NCBI RefSeq assembly: GCF_016881405.1
Contig: NZ_WOFE01000001.1
Location: 868,001-932,000, forward strand
Source: Deefgea chitinilytica
GTDB lineage: Bacteria > Pseudomonadota > Gammaproteobacteria > Burkholderiales > Chitinibacteraceae
DNA: 64,000 bases
Direction of reading: 5' to 3'
Each line of letters starts with the position of its first letter. Positions within the stretch are counted from its first letter, which is position 1. Below are positions 26,194-34,820 of the stretch, piece by piece. Position numbers and translations under genes: made by a program. Under the pieces are notes generated by a model. The model had not been told where the DNA came from. It saw only the letters and a program-made list of their open reading frames with translations, and made no database searches.

Positions 26194-27018
26194 TTAGTAC
26201 AAAAACCGCCCTGCCATATCACCCAAATTCGTTTCTTCTAAAATCTGCGCAATTTTCTCTTTGGCTTGTTTGCGTGGAGCGTCTTTGCTTTGGCTGGCGA
26301 TGATGAGTTCGTTTTTCATTGAATGCTCCCACCCGACCAGCTCAGTTACCGTCACTTGATAGCCATTGGCTTGCAATTGAAGGCAGCGCAACACATTCGT
26401 CAATTGACTGCCAAATTCGCGCGTATGAATTGGGTGGCGCCACATTTCGGCGAGTGGTGTTTTACCCAGCGATTTGGCTTTGTGCTTGCGCAATACGCTG
26501 GCGACTTCGGCTTGACAACATGGCACCAAAACCATGTGGCGAGCGTTTTTTTCTAAGCCAAACTTAATCGCATCGTCGGTTGCCGTGTCGCAGGCGTGTA
26601 GCGCGGTGACAATGTCGATTTGCGCTGGCATTTCTTTCGCAGCGGCCGCTTGTTCGACCAACATATCCAAGAAGGTCATTCGCTCAAAACCACAGCGCTC
26701 AGCCAATTCGCGGGATTTTTGCACGAGCTCAGAGCGGAACTCGGTGCCGTAGATATGGCCAGCTTGTTTATCTTTGAAAAACAAGTCGTAAATAATAAAT
26801 CCCAAGTATGACTTGCCGGCACCATGATCGACCAAGGTGACGTGCTCGTGATCGGCCAGCGTAGAGACAAGCAATGGCTCGATAAAGTTGAACAAATGGT
26901 AAACCTGCTTGAGTTTGCGGCGGCTGTCTTGGTTGAGTTTGCCATCGCGAGTCAGGATGTGGAGCGCTTTGAGTAGCTCGATCGACTGACCTTCGCGGAT
27001 TTCTGGGATGGCATTCAT
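26194..27018 (-). CDS. Class I SAM-dependent methyltransferase
   Basis: A 274-residue protein. The SAM-binding motif I is VTLVDHGAGKSYLGF (near 60-75), followed by IYGTEFRSELV and the characteristic IVTALHACDTATDDAI (near 135) and LVPCCQAEV (near 160). This pattern belongs to the Methyltransf_32 group (PF13679), related to TRM13-type RNA methyltransferases. The substrate is unknown; RNA is the most likely guess. The ribosome site AGGAATGC precedes the ATG. It is transcribed alone, divergent from the M23 peptidase gene. Confidence 0.8.
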   Translation of the reverse strand: MNAIPEIREGQSIELLKALHILTRDGKLNQDSRRKLKQVYHLFNFIEPLLVSTLADHEHVTLVDHGAGKSYLGFIIYDLFFKDKQAGHIYGTEFRSELVQKSRELAERCGFERMTFLDMLVEQAAAAKEMPAQIDIVTALHACDTATDDAIKFGLEKNARHMVLVPCCQAEVASVLRKHKAKSLGKTPLAEMWRHPIHTREFGSQLTNVLRCLQLQANGYQVTVTELVGWEHSMKNELIIASQSKDAPRKQAKEKIAQILEETNLGDMAGRFLY

Positions 27019-27365
27019 ATTGCATTCCTAATAATGATGTGTGGTATTGATTTAAAGGCATTGAAAATCAAGTGCTACAGCACAATACCCTGCGGATTTT
27101 GATTTTTGCAGGCGGTAAATAATTACGCTGCTGTATTGCTGACTAAATTTGATGCTAAAGTTTCACCCGTTTTGCCTTTGAGCCAGATTGATGCAGTCAA
27201 CGTGATAGTCATATTGTGACCTGATTGCGCAATCTGTCGGTAGCTGCACCTGAGGATAGGAACTTTTTAATCCTCGCTTCCTCCTATGCAAACACGCAAA
27301 AATTTTGCCCAAGCACTTCGCCCAAGTGCTTCGCTACACCACTTCGTTTTACGGATATATGATTT
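27019..27365. promoter_or_regulatory. Divergent promoter region with a leader hairpin before the M23 peptidase gene
   Basis: This 347-bp gap carries the promoters of the methyltransferase and the M23 peptidase. A perfect 8-bp hairpin AAGCACTT (27311-27318), loop CGCCC, AAGTGCTT (27324-27331) lies in the likely 5' leader, 35 nt before the peptidase ATG. It has no T-run and may affect translation or mRNA stability. No gene is seen. Confidence 0.4.
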
Positions 27366-28700
27366 ATGAGCCAGATTTTACCGCAAACCCATGTGGACGG
27401 GCGTGAAAACACAGTAGTAAGTAACAAAGCTTCATGGCAGCAAAAACATATTGCGTGGCTCGCCGCCGCATTGGCGCTACCGATCACTGCAACTATGACC
27501 GCCTATGGCGTTGTTGAGTACGGTCCGCGCGAAACAGTGCAAGTTAGCCAAGTCACGCAAGAACTAGCCACACCCATCCTTGCAAGTGCTAGCAGTAATG
27601 CGCCATTCTGGCGCGAAGAAATCATCCAAACGGGTGACGGGCTGGGCAAATTGTTTAGCAAATTGGCGATCAATGATTTGCAGGCATGGGATTTTGTCCG
27701 TACCGACCCCGCTGCCCGAGCGTTGTACGAACTCTCTGCGGGGCGCGCGATTCAGGCCAAAACAACGCCCGATGGGCGCTTGCTTGAGCTGAGTTACCTA
27801 AATCGTGCAGGTGATTTGATTCAAATTGTGCGTGAAGGCGAGCAATTGCGGACGCACATTGCACCAGCGATTGCCGAGAAAAAAACTGAATACAAAACCG
27901 GGACGATTCATTCTTCGTTTTACGCTGCAACCGATGCCGTTGGCCTACCTGATGCGATTGCGCAGCAGCTCATCGACGCATTTGAAGGAAAAATCGACTT
28001 TCACCATAGCCTTAAAAAAGGCGATCAATTTTCGGTGATTTATGAGACCGAACGCAGTGGTGGCGAGGTGATTCGCACCGGTAAAATTCTGGCAGCGCAA
28101 TTTATCAATAAGGGTCAAACCCACGAAGTCATCTGGTTTGAAGGCAATGGCGCAACAGGGGCGTACTACGACGCAGCCGGTAATAGTACGGCGCAAAGCT
28201 TTTTGGCTTCGCCTGTTAAGTTTTCTCGGATTAGCTCTGGATTTTCGATGCGCTTTCATCCGGTCTTGTTTACTTGGAAATCACACAAAGGTATCGATTA
28301 CGCCGCACCAACGGGCACTCCTGTTCTTAGTACCGCCGATGGTGTAGTCACGCGGGTTGAACAAGATAGTGGTTACGGTAAGTTTGTTGAGGTGAAACAC
28401 GGCGATCAATATAGTACTTTGTATGGCCACCTCTCTGCTTATGCTAAAGATCTCAAAGTAGGGCAAGCCGTTAAGCAAGGTGATACGCTTGGCGCAGTCG
28501 GCCAAACTGGGCGCGCGACTGGGCCGCATTTGCATTACGAGTTCAAGACAAATGGCAAGCAGGTCGACCCGCTGACGGTAAAATTACCCAATAGTAAACC
28601 GCTGAATGCGACGCAAATGGCGGCATTTAAGCCGTTCGCCAACAGCATTAAACAACAACTGGCGCTGCTCAACAGGGTAGAATTAGCGCAAATTGATTAG
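27366..28700 (+). CDS. M23-family peptidoglycan endopeptidase (MepM-like)
   Basis: A murein DD-endopeptidase-type zinc peptidase that opens peptidoglycan cross-links in the periplasm. A single N-terminal membrane anchor lies at about residues 30-48 (HIAWLAAALALPITATM). The middle region (about 75-270) has the fold-like pattern of MepM/OapA-type N-terminal domains (GDGLGKLFSKLAIN). The C-terminal LytM domain has all zinc ligands: FHPVLFTWKSHKGIDYAAP (His and Asp, near 295-315) and GPHLHYEF (HxH, near 400). A weak ribosome site (CGGA). It is followed 16 nt later by anmK, which links two steps of cell-wall turnover. Confidence 0.9.
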   Translation: MSQILPQTHVDGRENTVVSNKASWQQKHIAWLAAALALPITATMTAYGVVEYGPRETVQVSQVTQELATPILASASSNAPFWREEIIQTGDGLGKLFSKLAINDLQAWDFVRTDPAARALYELSAGRAIQAKTTPDGRLLELSYLNRAGDLIQIVREGEQLRTHIAPAIAEKKTEYKTGTIHSSFYAATDAVGLPDAIAQQLIDAFEGKIDFHHSLKKGDQFSVIYETERSGGEVIRTGKILAAQFINKGQTHEVIWFEGNGATGAYYDAAGNSTAQSFLASPVKFSRISSGFSMRFHPVLFTWKSHKGIDYAAPTGTPVLSTADGVVTRVEQDSGYGKFVEVKHGDQYSTLYGHLSAYAKDLKVGQAVKQGDTLGAVGQTGRATGPHLHYEFKTNGKQVDPLTVKLPNSKPLNATQMAAFKPFANSIKQQLALLNRVELAQID

Positions 28701-28716
28701 TGTTGAGTGCAGATGT

Positions 28717-29817
28717 ATGGCAAATAGCAGCTCGCAATTGTTTGTTGGCTTAATGACGGGCACTAGCCTAGATGGTATCGACGCCGTTGTCGTTGATTTG
28801 GCGGGCGATACGCCGCAATTGGTCGCCAGTTTAGGTGCCCCCCTCCCCGCCGAATTGCGCCAGCAGCTATTTCAGCTGCAAGCACCTAGTCACGATGAAA
28901 TTCATCTGGCGCAACTTGCTGCCAATGCGCATAGCCGTGCTTGTGCGGAAGTCGTGCTGGCTTTACTTAAGCAGGCTGATCTAACAGCAGCGGATATCGT
29001 TGCCGTCGGCAATCACGGGCAAACGATAAGGCATCGACCTGAATATAGGTATACACTGCAAATCGGCAATCATGCTTTGCTTGCTGAATATAGTGGCATT
29101 ACTGTGGTTGGTGATTTTCGTTCGCGCGATGTCGCCGCTGGTGGACAAGGCGCGCCGTTGGTGCCTGCGTTTCACCAGGCCTTGTTTGCCAAGCCGAACT
29201 CCAATCGTGTTTTGCTCAATATTGGCGGCATTGCCAATTTGAGCTGGCTATCGGCCAAAGGCGAAGTGATTGGCTTTGATAGCGGCCCCGGTAATGTGTT
29301 GCTCGACGCGTGGATTTTGCAACATCTGGATCGTCATTACGACGCCAATGGCGAATGGGCTGCATCGGGAAAGGTCTTGCCTGATTTGTTAGCGCAAATG
29401 CAGTCCGAGCCCTTTTTTACCCTCCCCGCCCCGAAAAGCACAGGTCGCGATCTATTTCATCTGGATTGGCTTAATCACCACCTAGCTACGCGTAACGACT
29501 CACCCGCTGACGTGCAAGCAACTTTGTGCGAATTAAGTGCATGGAGCATTGCGACAGCGATTACGCAACAAGGCGCGCCTGATGAAGTGTATGTGTGTGG
29601 TGGCGGTGTACATAACACGCATTTAATTCAAAGACTCGCCGCCCATTTGCCTTGCCCAATTCAAAGTACAGCAGCGCTAGGCGTTGACCCGGACTGGGTC
29701 GAAGCATTTGCTTTTGCGTGGCTGGCGCAGCGTTGCTTAGCCGGGCAAACTGCGAACCTTCCCGCGGTGACAGGGGCGCGCGGGGAGCGAGTTTTGGGTG
29801 CGATTTGGCCTGCATAG
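28717..29817 (+). CDS. anmK: Anhydro-N-acetylmuramic acid kinase
   Basis: AnmK phosphorylates and opens 1,6-anhydroMurNAc released by lytic transglycosylases, feeding wall sugars back to metabolism. Motifs: GLMTGTSLDGIDAVVVDL (ATP site, residues 10-27), GDFRSRDVAAGGQGAPLVPA (near 120, catalytic Asp region), NIGGIANLSWL, FDSGPGNVLLDAW and VYVCGGGVHN. At 366 residues it is of normal length. ATG at 28717 is chosen; an in-frame TTG at 28693 lies inside the previous gene. It sits directly behind the M23 endopeptidase, consistent with a wall-recycling operon. Confidence 0.95.
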   Translation: MANSSSQLFVGLMTGTSLDGIDAVVVDLAGDTPQLVASLGAPLPAELRQQLFQLQAPSHDEIHLAQLAANAHSRACAEVVLALLKQADLTAADIVAVGNHGQTIRHRPEYRYTLQIGNHALLAEYSGITVVGDFRSRDVAAGGQGAPLVPAFHQALFAKPNSNRVLLNIGGIANLSWLSAKGEVIGFDSGPGNVLLDAWILQHLDRHYDANGEWAASGKVLPDLLAQMQSEPFFTLPAPKSTGRDLFHLDWLNHHLATRNDSPADVQATLCELSAWSIATAITQQGAPDEVYVCGGGVHNTHLIQRLAAHLPCPIQSTAALGVDPDWVEAFAFAWLAQRCLAGQTANLPAVTGARGERVLGAIWPA

Positions 29818-29820
29818 AGA

Positions 29821-30084
29821 ATGATGATGACAATTCAACTGGATAAAGCGCTACACCCACAATTACACGCGTCAATTCAACGCTATTGCAGTGACGAGCT
29901 TGATCTTGAGATTGGTGAACTGCAAGCTGGGTTTTTATTAGATTATATTGTCCGAGAGATTGGGCCGCATATTTACAATCAAGCGATTAGTGATGCGCAA
30001 GCTCATATCATTCAGCAAGCCGAAGCTTTGCCTGAAAGCTGTTTTGAATTGACAGGCACGTATTGGTCAAAGAAAAAACGATAA
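29821..30084 (+). CDS. DUF2164 family protein
   Basis: An 87-residue protein matching the DUF2164 pattern: RYCSDELDLEIGELQAGFLL, then EIGPHIYNQAISDAQAHI. The function of the family is unknown. It begins 3 nt after the anmK stop with three consecutive ATG codons (ATGATGATG), so the true start cannot be fixed within 2 residues. Translation is probably coupled to anmK. The C-terminus is basic (WSKKKR). Confidence 0.8.
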   Translation: MMMTIQLDKALHPQLHASIQRYCSDELDLEIGELQAGFLLDYIVREIGPHIYNQAISDAQAHIIQQAEALPESCFELTGTYWSKKKR

Positions 30085-30091
30085 AGCAACA

Positions 30092-30140
30092 AGGTATTGC
30101 CATGTGTACATTAAATGTTAATGGCTACACGGCAATACCT
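30092..30140. repeat. Long hairpin between convergent DUF2164 and S9 peptidase genes
   Basis: AGGTATTGCC (30092-30101) pairs with GGCAATACCT (30131-30140). After an AT bulge, GTGTA (30104-30108) pairs with TACAC (30126-30130). Inside, CATTAA-atg-TTAATG (30109-30123) closes the tip. The element fits exactly between two convergent stops, so it is a likely bidirectional transcript end, and its ends match other hairpins in this window. Confidence 0.6.
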
Positions 30141-30146
30141 AGTAGA

Positions 30147-32183
30147 TTAATCCATCAATTGCTGATGTAAAAACGTTAGCACGCGTGCCAAGTCAGTAGC
30201 CATTTCGCTAACCCCTACATTGCCGCGATGCCCTCCTTTGTCATTTTCATAAAACAACACTTCGTGCCCCAGTTCAGCTAATTTTGCCGCCATTTTTCTG
30301 GCGTGCGCCGGATGAACGCGGTCGTCTTGCCGATTGCTTGTTAGCAATATTTTGGGGTAGCGCTGCTCAGTTGCAGGCTTGATCTGGTGATACGGCGAAT
30401 ACGCTGCCAGTGCTGCCCGTGCCTCATTCTGATTGGGGTCGCCATATTCGTCCATCCAGCTCGCGCCTGCGTGGAGCAGTGTGTAACGCAACATATCGAG
30501 CAAAGGCACTTCACACACAACCGCATTAAATAAATCAGGGCGCTGCGTTAAACAAGCGCCAACCAATAAACCGCCGTGGCTGCCACCTTGAATGCCTAAG
30601 CGGAGCGGCGAAGTAACGCCACGCGCGATTAAGTCCTCAGCCACGGCAATAAAATCATCAAAGCTGCGCTGACGATGGATACCCTGCACGGCTTGGTGCC
30701 ATTTGGGGCCAAACTCACCGCCGCCGCGGATATTGGCGACGACAAAAACGCCACCTTTCGCCAGCCAGTGCGGCCCCAAATTATCAACATAATACGGCAG
30801 CATCGACACTTGGAACCCACCGTAGCCATACAGCAAGGTCGGGGCTTGTGCATTCAACTCTAGCTCTTTTGCGCACACCACAAAATATGGAACAGCAGTG
30901 CCATCTTTCGATGTGGCAAAGTATTGTTGGTATTCGTAATCGCCGCCAGCAAAGGCCGCAATTTGTTGACGCAATAACTCGGGTGGCGCTGCGCTCAACA
31001 AATCGTAGCGATAAAGCGCTGCAGGCTGTAAAAAATCACTGTAGTTGTAATACAAGGTCTCCGTCGCCCACGGCTGATCGACGAACTCAATTGCCCCTGT
31101 GGTGGGCATTGCGTTGGCGATCTGATTCCATTGCTTTGCTTGCCAAACAAAGGTTTGGATTTGACTTTTGACATTGTCTAACACGTGAACGACTAAACCA
31201 CTCTTGGTCGCATCGACCCCTTGGATGGTCTGTGTTGGAGTCGGTGCAATTAAGGTTTGAATGCGACCAAGCTGCGCGGTTTGTGGATTGCACTCAATCG
31301 CGAGCAAGCTACCTGCCTGATATTGCGATTCTTGGTAGCGCCAATCCATACCCAGCTTGATGATTAAATCACCGTGCGTAAACGCATACACATCACAACG
31401 CAGCGGTAGCTTAATTTGCTGCAACGCTAATTGAGCATCAACGCAATAATAGACCTTCTTATAAAAGCTCAGCGCCACTTCAACGATGTCTAGATGCGCG
31501 CTTGGGCCATCAAGAAACCTCCATGCTAAGGTTTTTAAAATGGTTTCTGGCAGTACGGCAATTGAAAACGCTTCTTCCCAAGTTTGACCGCGTTGCAATA
31601 GCCACACTTCACAGGAGTAGCCCGCTTGACTTAATTGGCTCTCGTCCCACGCGGGGCAAACAAAAACGCTATCGTAGTCACGCCAGTGGATTTGATTTTT
31701 ACCTAATGGAAATTGAAAGCTGTCGTTTACAAATCGCTGCGTTTCAACGTCGAACTCGCGGCACACACTCGCATCCGAGCCGGAGATATTTAAGCTAATC
31801 AGGCAGCGCTCTGGCGCTAGAATGCAGTGCGAAATCCCAGCCAAATACCAATCAACTTCTTCCTGTAGGGCCAGTGCATCTAGATCAAAAACAACAAACC
31901 ATTCTGTTTCTGCTGAACAATAAGATTCATACGTTGTTCGTCGATACACGCCGCGCGGTTGGGATTCGCTTTGAAAAAAATGATAAAGCCATTCGCCATA
32001 TTGCGCAAAATAAGGAATTTGCTGGTTATTTTGTGCATAGTTAGCAATCGCAATCCGCATGCGGTCAAAGCGAGGATCTCGCTCTAAAGCGATGCGGCAA
32101 TGTTGATTGTGCTTCGCAATCCATTTTGTTGCTTGTTGGTAATTTTCGAGAAATAAAAATGAATCCAATGGTGTATCTTGCAT
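30147..32183 (-). CDS. Prolyl oligopeptidase family serine peptidase (S9)
   Basis: A 678-residue protein with the prolyl-oligopeptidase layout: an N-terminal beta-propeller region (about 50-410) and a C-terminal alpha/beta hydrolase domain. The catalytic Ser is in IQGGSHGGLLVGA (near 533), Asp in SNRQDDRVHPAHA (near 615) and His in DKGGHRGNVG (near 655). No signal peptide is seen, so it is probably cytosolic and cleaves short Pro-containing peptides. It is close in length to the POP/S9A group. A terminator separates its start from the PTS genes upstream. Confidence 0.88.
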   Translation of the reverse strand: MQDTPLDSFLFLENYQQATKWIAKHNQHCRIALERDPRFDRMRIAIANYAQNNQQIPYFAQYGEWLYHFFQSESQPRGVYRRTTYESYCSAETEWFVVFDLDALALQEEVDWYLAGISHCILAPERCLISLNISGSDASVCREFDVETQRFVNDSFQFPLGKNQIHWRDYDSVFVCPAWDESQLSQAGYSCEVWLLQRGQTWEEAFSIAVLPETILKTLAWRFLDGPSAHLDIVEVALSFYKKVYYCVDAQLALQQIKLPLRCDVYAFTHGDLIIKLGMDWRYQESQYQAGSLLAIECNPQTAQLGRIQTLIAPTPTQTIQGVDATKSGLVVHVLDNVKSQIQTFVWQAKQWNQIANAMPTTGAIEFVDQPWATETLYYNYSDFLQPAALYRYDLLSAAPPELLRQQIAAFAGGDYEYQQYFATSKDGTAVPYFVVCAKELELNAQAPTLLYGYGGFQVSMLPYYVDNLGPHWLAKGGVFVVANIRGGGEFGPKWHQAVQGIHRQRSFDDFIAVAEDLIARGVTSPLRLGIQGGSHGGLLVGACLTQRPDLFNAVVCEVPLLDMLRYTLLHAGASWMDEYGDPNQNEARAALAAYSPYHQIKPATEQRYPKILLTSNRQDDRVHPAHARKMAAKLAELGHEVLFYENDKGGHRGNVGVSEMATDLARVLTFLHQQLMD

Positions 32184-32243
32184 CTGAGTCTAGCGATGAT
32201 CTTTAAAGTGTTGGAAATATACGCGGATTTGGGTGTACCAAAC

Positions 32244-32273
32244 AAAAAGCCACGAGAAAACTCGTGGCTTTTT
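32244..32273 (-). terminator. Rho-independent terminator after the PTS genes
   Basis: AAAAAGCCACGAG (32244-32256), loop AAAA, CTCGTGGCTTTTT (32261-32273). It works in both directions by sequence. Here it ends the minus-strand nagE transcript, about 20 nt past the EIIA stop, before the S9 peptidase start. Confidence 0.9.
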
Positions 32274-32290
32274 TAAAGGTTGCAAGCTGT

Positions 32291-32743
32291 TTATTTCGTT
32301 TTGAAACGATACAGCACTGTTTTCCCTGCCTCAACCGAACCGCTTGCCACAGCTTCTGGCGCGGTAAAGTCATCTGCATTGCTCAGAATAACTGGGCTAA
32401 TTGTTGATGCTGCATTAGCCGCCAAATAGTCCAAGTCCAGCTCAAGAACAGGTTCACCGGCTTTGACCCGACTGCCTTGTTGCGCCAAGCGGGTAAAGCC
32501 TTGTCCACCTAACTTAACTGTTTCAATGCCAATGTGCACAATCAATTCAGCACCAGAGTCCGTCACCAAAGCAAAAGCATGGTTGGTATTAAAAATCTTC
32601 ACCAACTCACCATCGCACGGTGCAACTACTAACTTGCCAGTTGGGCGAATCGCGACCCCTTCACCCACGGCTTTGCTAGCAAATGCAGCATCGGGTACAT
32701 CTTCGATTGCGACAACTTCACCTGATACAGGAGCAAGTAGCAC
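32291..32743 (-). CDS. nagE: PTS EIIA-glc-type domain, out of frame with EIIBC (likely the 3' part of a frameshifted nagE)
   Basis: Phosphocarrier domain that accepts phosphate from HPr. Motifs: LLAPVSGEVVAIEDVPD, ASKAVGEGVAI, NTNHAFALVTDSGAELIVHIGIETV split here as NTNHAFAL and ELIVHIGIETVKL (active-site His), and LDLDYLAANA. Taken alone the first usable start is GTG at 32743 without a proper ribosome site. The same frame is open upstream to 32860 and encodes an Ala/Pro/Val-rich linker (VAEVTPAATPAASVAPVA) just like the EIIB-EIIA linker of E. coli NagE. No ATG, GTG or TTG precedes 32743 in that frame. This part is therefore most likely reached by a -1 frameshift from the upstream gene. Confidence 0.85.
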   Translation of the reverse strand: MLLAPVSGEVVAIEDVPDAAFASKAVGEGVAIRPTGKLVVAPCDGELVKIFNTNHAFALVTDSGAELIVHIGIETVKLGGQGFTRLAQQGSRVKAGEPVLELDLDYLAANAASTISPVILSNADDFTAPEAVASGSVEAGKTVLYRFKTK

Positions 32744-32808
32744 AGTCTCATTACTATTTGCTACGGGTGCTACGCTCGCCGCCGGAGTAGCGGCAGGCGT
32801 AACTTCCG

Positions 32809-34296
32809 CTACTTTTTTGGTGCTGCACCCAATTGAGTACGCAATGAATCCGCGATCAACTCAGCTTTTGGTCCAACGATGATTTGAACGCTTTGCTTGT
32901 TCAATTTAATCACGCCACTTGCGCCAAGACGTTTTGCAGCAGCTTCATCAACTAAGTCTGCGTCGTTGACTGATAAACGTAAGCGAGTGATGCACGCATC
33001 GACGTTAGTCACGTTAGTCGCACCACCAACAACTGCGACATAGGCTTGCGCCAATTCTGCTGTGCTACCTGTTGCGGCAACTGGAGCTGCAGCGGCGGCA
33101 GTGTCGATTACTTCATCTTCACGACCTGGTGTTTTCAAGTTCATTGCAGTGATCACTGCGCGGAATACGAAGTAGTAAATACCAAAGAAAACCAAGCCTT
33201 GCAGAATCAGCATGATCATGTTTTGTGCTAGCGGATTACGGCTAGACAATACAAGGTCAACTAAACCAGCAGAGAAGCCAAAGCCCGCAATCCATTGCAT
33301 TTCAGCAGCAATAAACACTGAAATACCAGTCAATACAGCGTGAATCACATAGAGCAACGGAGCTACAAACATGAATGAAAATTCAAGCGGCTCAGTCACA
33401 CCAGTAAAGAATGATGTCAAGGCAGCCGCGCCCATGATTGAGCCAATCATTGCTTTGTTAGCTGGTTTGGCAGTGTGGTAGATCGCCAATGCAGCGCCTG
33501 GCAAACCAAACATCATGATTGGGAAGAAGCCTGCTTGGTACATACCAGTTACACCTTGAATTGCCTTACCTTCTGCGAGTGATTTTGCGCCACCCAAGAA
33601 GTTAGGAATATCGTTGATGCCGGCAACGTCAAACCAGAACACTGAGTTCAGTGCGTGATGCAAACCAACAGGGATCAGCAAGCGATTGAAGAACGCATAG
33701 ATACCTGCGCCCACAGATTTAAGGCCAACAATAGATTCACCGAAATGAACCAAGCCGCCGTAAATGTGTGGCCAAACTGCCATCAGAACGAAAGACACGA
33801 AAATCATTACCACAGAGGTAACGATAGGCACTAAGCGGCGACCTGAGAAAAAGGCCAGCGCTTTATGTAGCTCTACACCGCTAAAGCGATTGTAAAGTTC
33901 AGCAGCAATTACACCGCACAAGATACCAACAAATTGATTGTTGATTTTCTTAAATGCAGCAGGCACTTGATCCAAAGGAATGCCTTGAATTTGTGCTACC
34001 ACATTTGGCTTGAGCAAGGTTGTTACCACCAAAAAGCCAACCAAACCGGCCAGTGCAGCTGCGCCGTCTTTGTCTTTTGACATACCGTAAGCCACGCCCA
34101 CAGCGAACAAAATTGGCATTTGATCGATAATTGCGGCGCCTGCTTGGATCAGGAACGCTGCAAGTGCATTACTTGCACCCCAACCATCTGGATCAATCCA
34201 GTAACCAATACCCATTAAAATCGCCGCGGCAGGCAAAACTGCCACTGGCACCATGAGCGAACGCCCAATTTTTTGTAGATAACCTAAGATATTCAC
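32809..34296 (-). CDS. nagE: PTS N-acetylglucosamine-type EIIBC permease (NagE-like)
   Basis: Membrane permease that imports and phosphorylates GlcNAc (by similarity to NagE; glucose is the alternative). The EIIC domain (about 1-390) has the NagE-like start MNILGYLQKIGRSLMVPVAV, LIPVGLHHALNSVFWF, GFFPIMMFGLPGAALAIYH and GVTEPLEFSFMF. The EIIB domain (about 410-485) has the phosphorylated Cys in VDACITRLRLSV and LGASGVIKLNKQ. The zero-frame product ends GAAPKK, directly at the slippery site before the EIIA frame; E. coli NagE is one EIICBA chain. Start is GTG with GGGGA 7 nt upstream. A symmetric motif lies upstream. Confidence 0.9.
   Translation of the reverse strand: MNILGYLQKIGRSLMVPVAVLPAAAILMGIGYWIDPDGWGASNALAAFLIQAGAAIIDQMPILFAVGVAYGMSKDKDGAAALAGLVGFLVVTTLLKPNVVAQIQGIPLDQVPAAFKKINNQFVGILCGVIAAELYNRFSGVELHKALAFFSGRRLVPIVTSVVMIFVSFVLMAVWPHIYGGLVHFGESIVGLKSVGAGIYAFFNRLLIPVGLHHALNSVFWFDVAGINDIPNFLGGAKSLAEGKAIQGVTGMYQAGFFPIMMFGLPGAALAIYHTAKPANKAMIGSIMGAAALTSFFTGVTEPLEFSFMFVAPLLYVIHAVLTGISVFIAAEMQWIAGFGFSAGLVDLVLSSRNPLAQNMIMLILQGLVFFGIYYFVFRAVITAMNLKTPGREDEVIDTAAAAAPVAATGSTAELAQAYVAVVGGATNVTNVDACITRLRLSVNDADLVDEAAAKRLGASGVIKLNKQSVQIIVGPKAELIADSLRTQLGAAPKK
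32812..32818 (-). promoter_or_regulatory. Candidate -1 ribosomal frameshift site A AAA AAG
   Basis: Read on the minus strand, the EIIBC gene ends CCA AAA AAG TAG. A -1 slip on A AAA AAG gives AAA AAA GTA GCG, exactly the EIIA frame. This is the same heptamer as the E. coli dnaX frameshift site. An 8-bp stem (AGTAGCGG ... CCGCTACT, 12-nt loop) starts at the slip site, and a GC-rich GCCGC-TACTCCG-GCGGC hairpin lies about 17 nt downstream. Confidence 0.6.
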
Positions 34297-34820
34297 GACG
34301 CATCCCCTTTTTTACATGTTCACCAAAATGGTGGCTACATTAGTTACATGTAGTGTTTATTGCTCGTAGAAGAAACAACTGAACTTATTAATGACTACGG
34401 TCAATCAAGACAATAGCCTGTTGCGATTATTCGCTGACAAAATCACATTAGCAAGGTTTCTTGCCTTTGCCGATGACTTACATGATTTTTAGCAACAAAA
34501 AACCTAAGCCTACGCCGTCATTACCAAGCCACTATAAGTGTTCGATCTATGTCGATGCTCTTCTCTGCTCGCCTAAGACCTGCGGCCATTCTCTGCTACA
34601 AGGTTTGCCATATTGTTGAGTTTGCTCAAGAAGCTCAATGGATCTAACTGCTTCTTAAACATTTGCAATAAATCTTTACAAAATCGATGACTATCAACGT
34701 AAAAAAATGCCTCACGCATGAAAAACAGCATTTTTCACATAAACAATGCGCAAAGTCGGTTTCGTGAGTGAATGGCTTCAGTTAGAATGATTTCTTTTTG
34801 TTCACTGGTAAAGTTTGCTC
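34297..34820. promoter_or_regulatory. Divergent control region between nagE and dapA
   Basis: A 524-bp gap without a convincing gene. Close to nagE, CACCA-aaa-TGGTG (34321-34333) is a symmetric motif about 25 bp upstream of the GTG, flanked by two ACATGT copies (34314-34319 and near 34345-34350), a plausible operator for a sugar-responsive repressor. The dapA promoter should lie near 34770-34815. The middle (about 34440-34700) shows nothing recognisable. Confidence 0.35.

Noticed and set aside
32291-32743. EIIA as an independent gene starting at GTG 32743
   Set aside because: No proper ribosome site precedes the GTG, and the same frame encodes an in-frame linker back to the slippery site, so a separate start is the weaker reading. 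It is kept as a feature only with that caveat.
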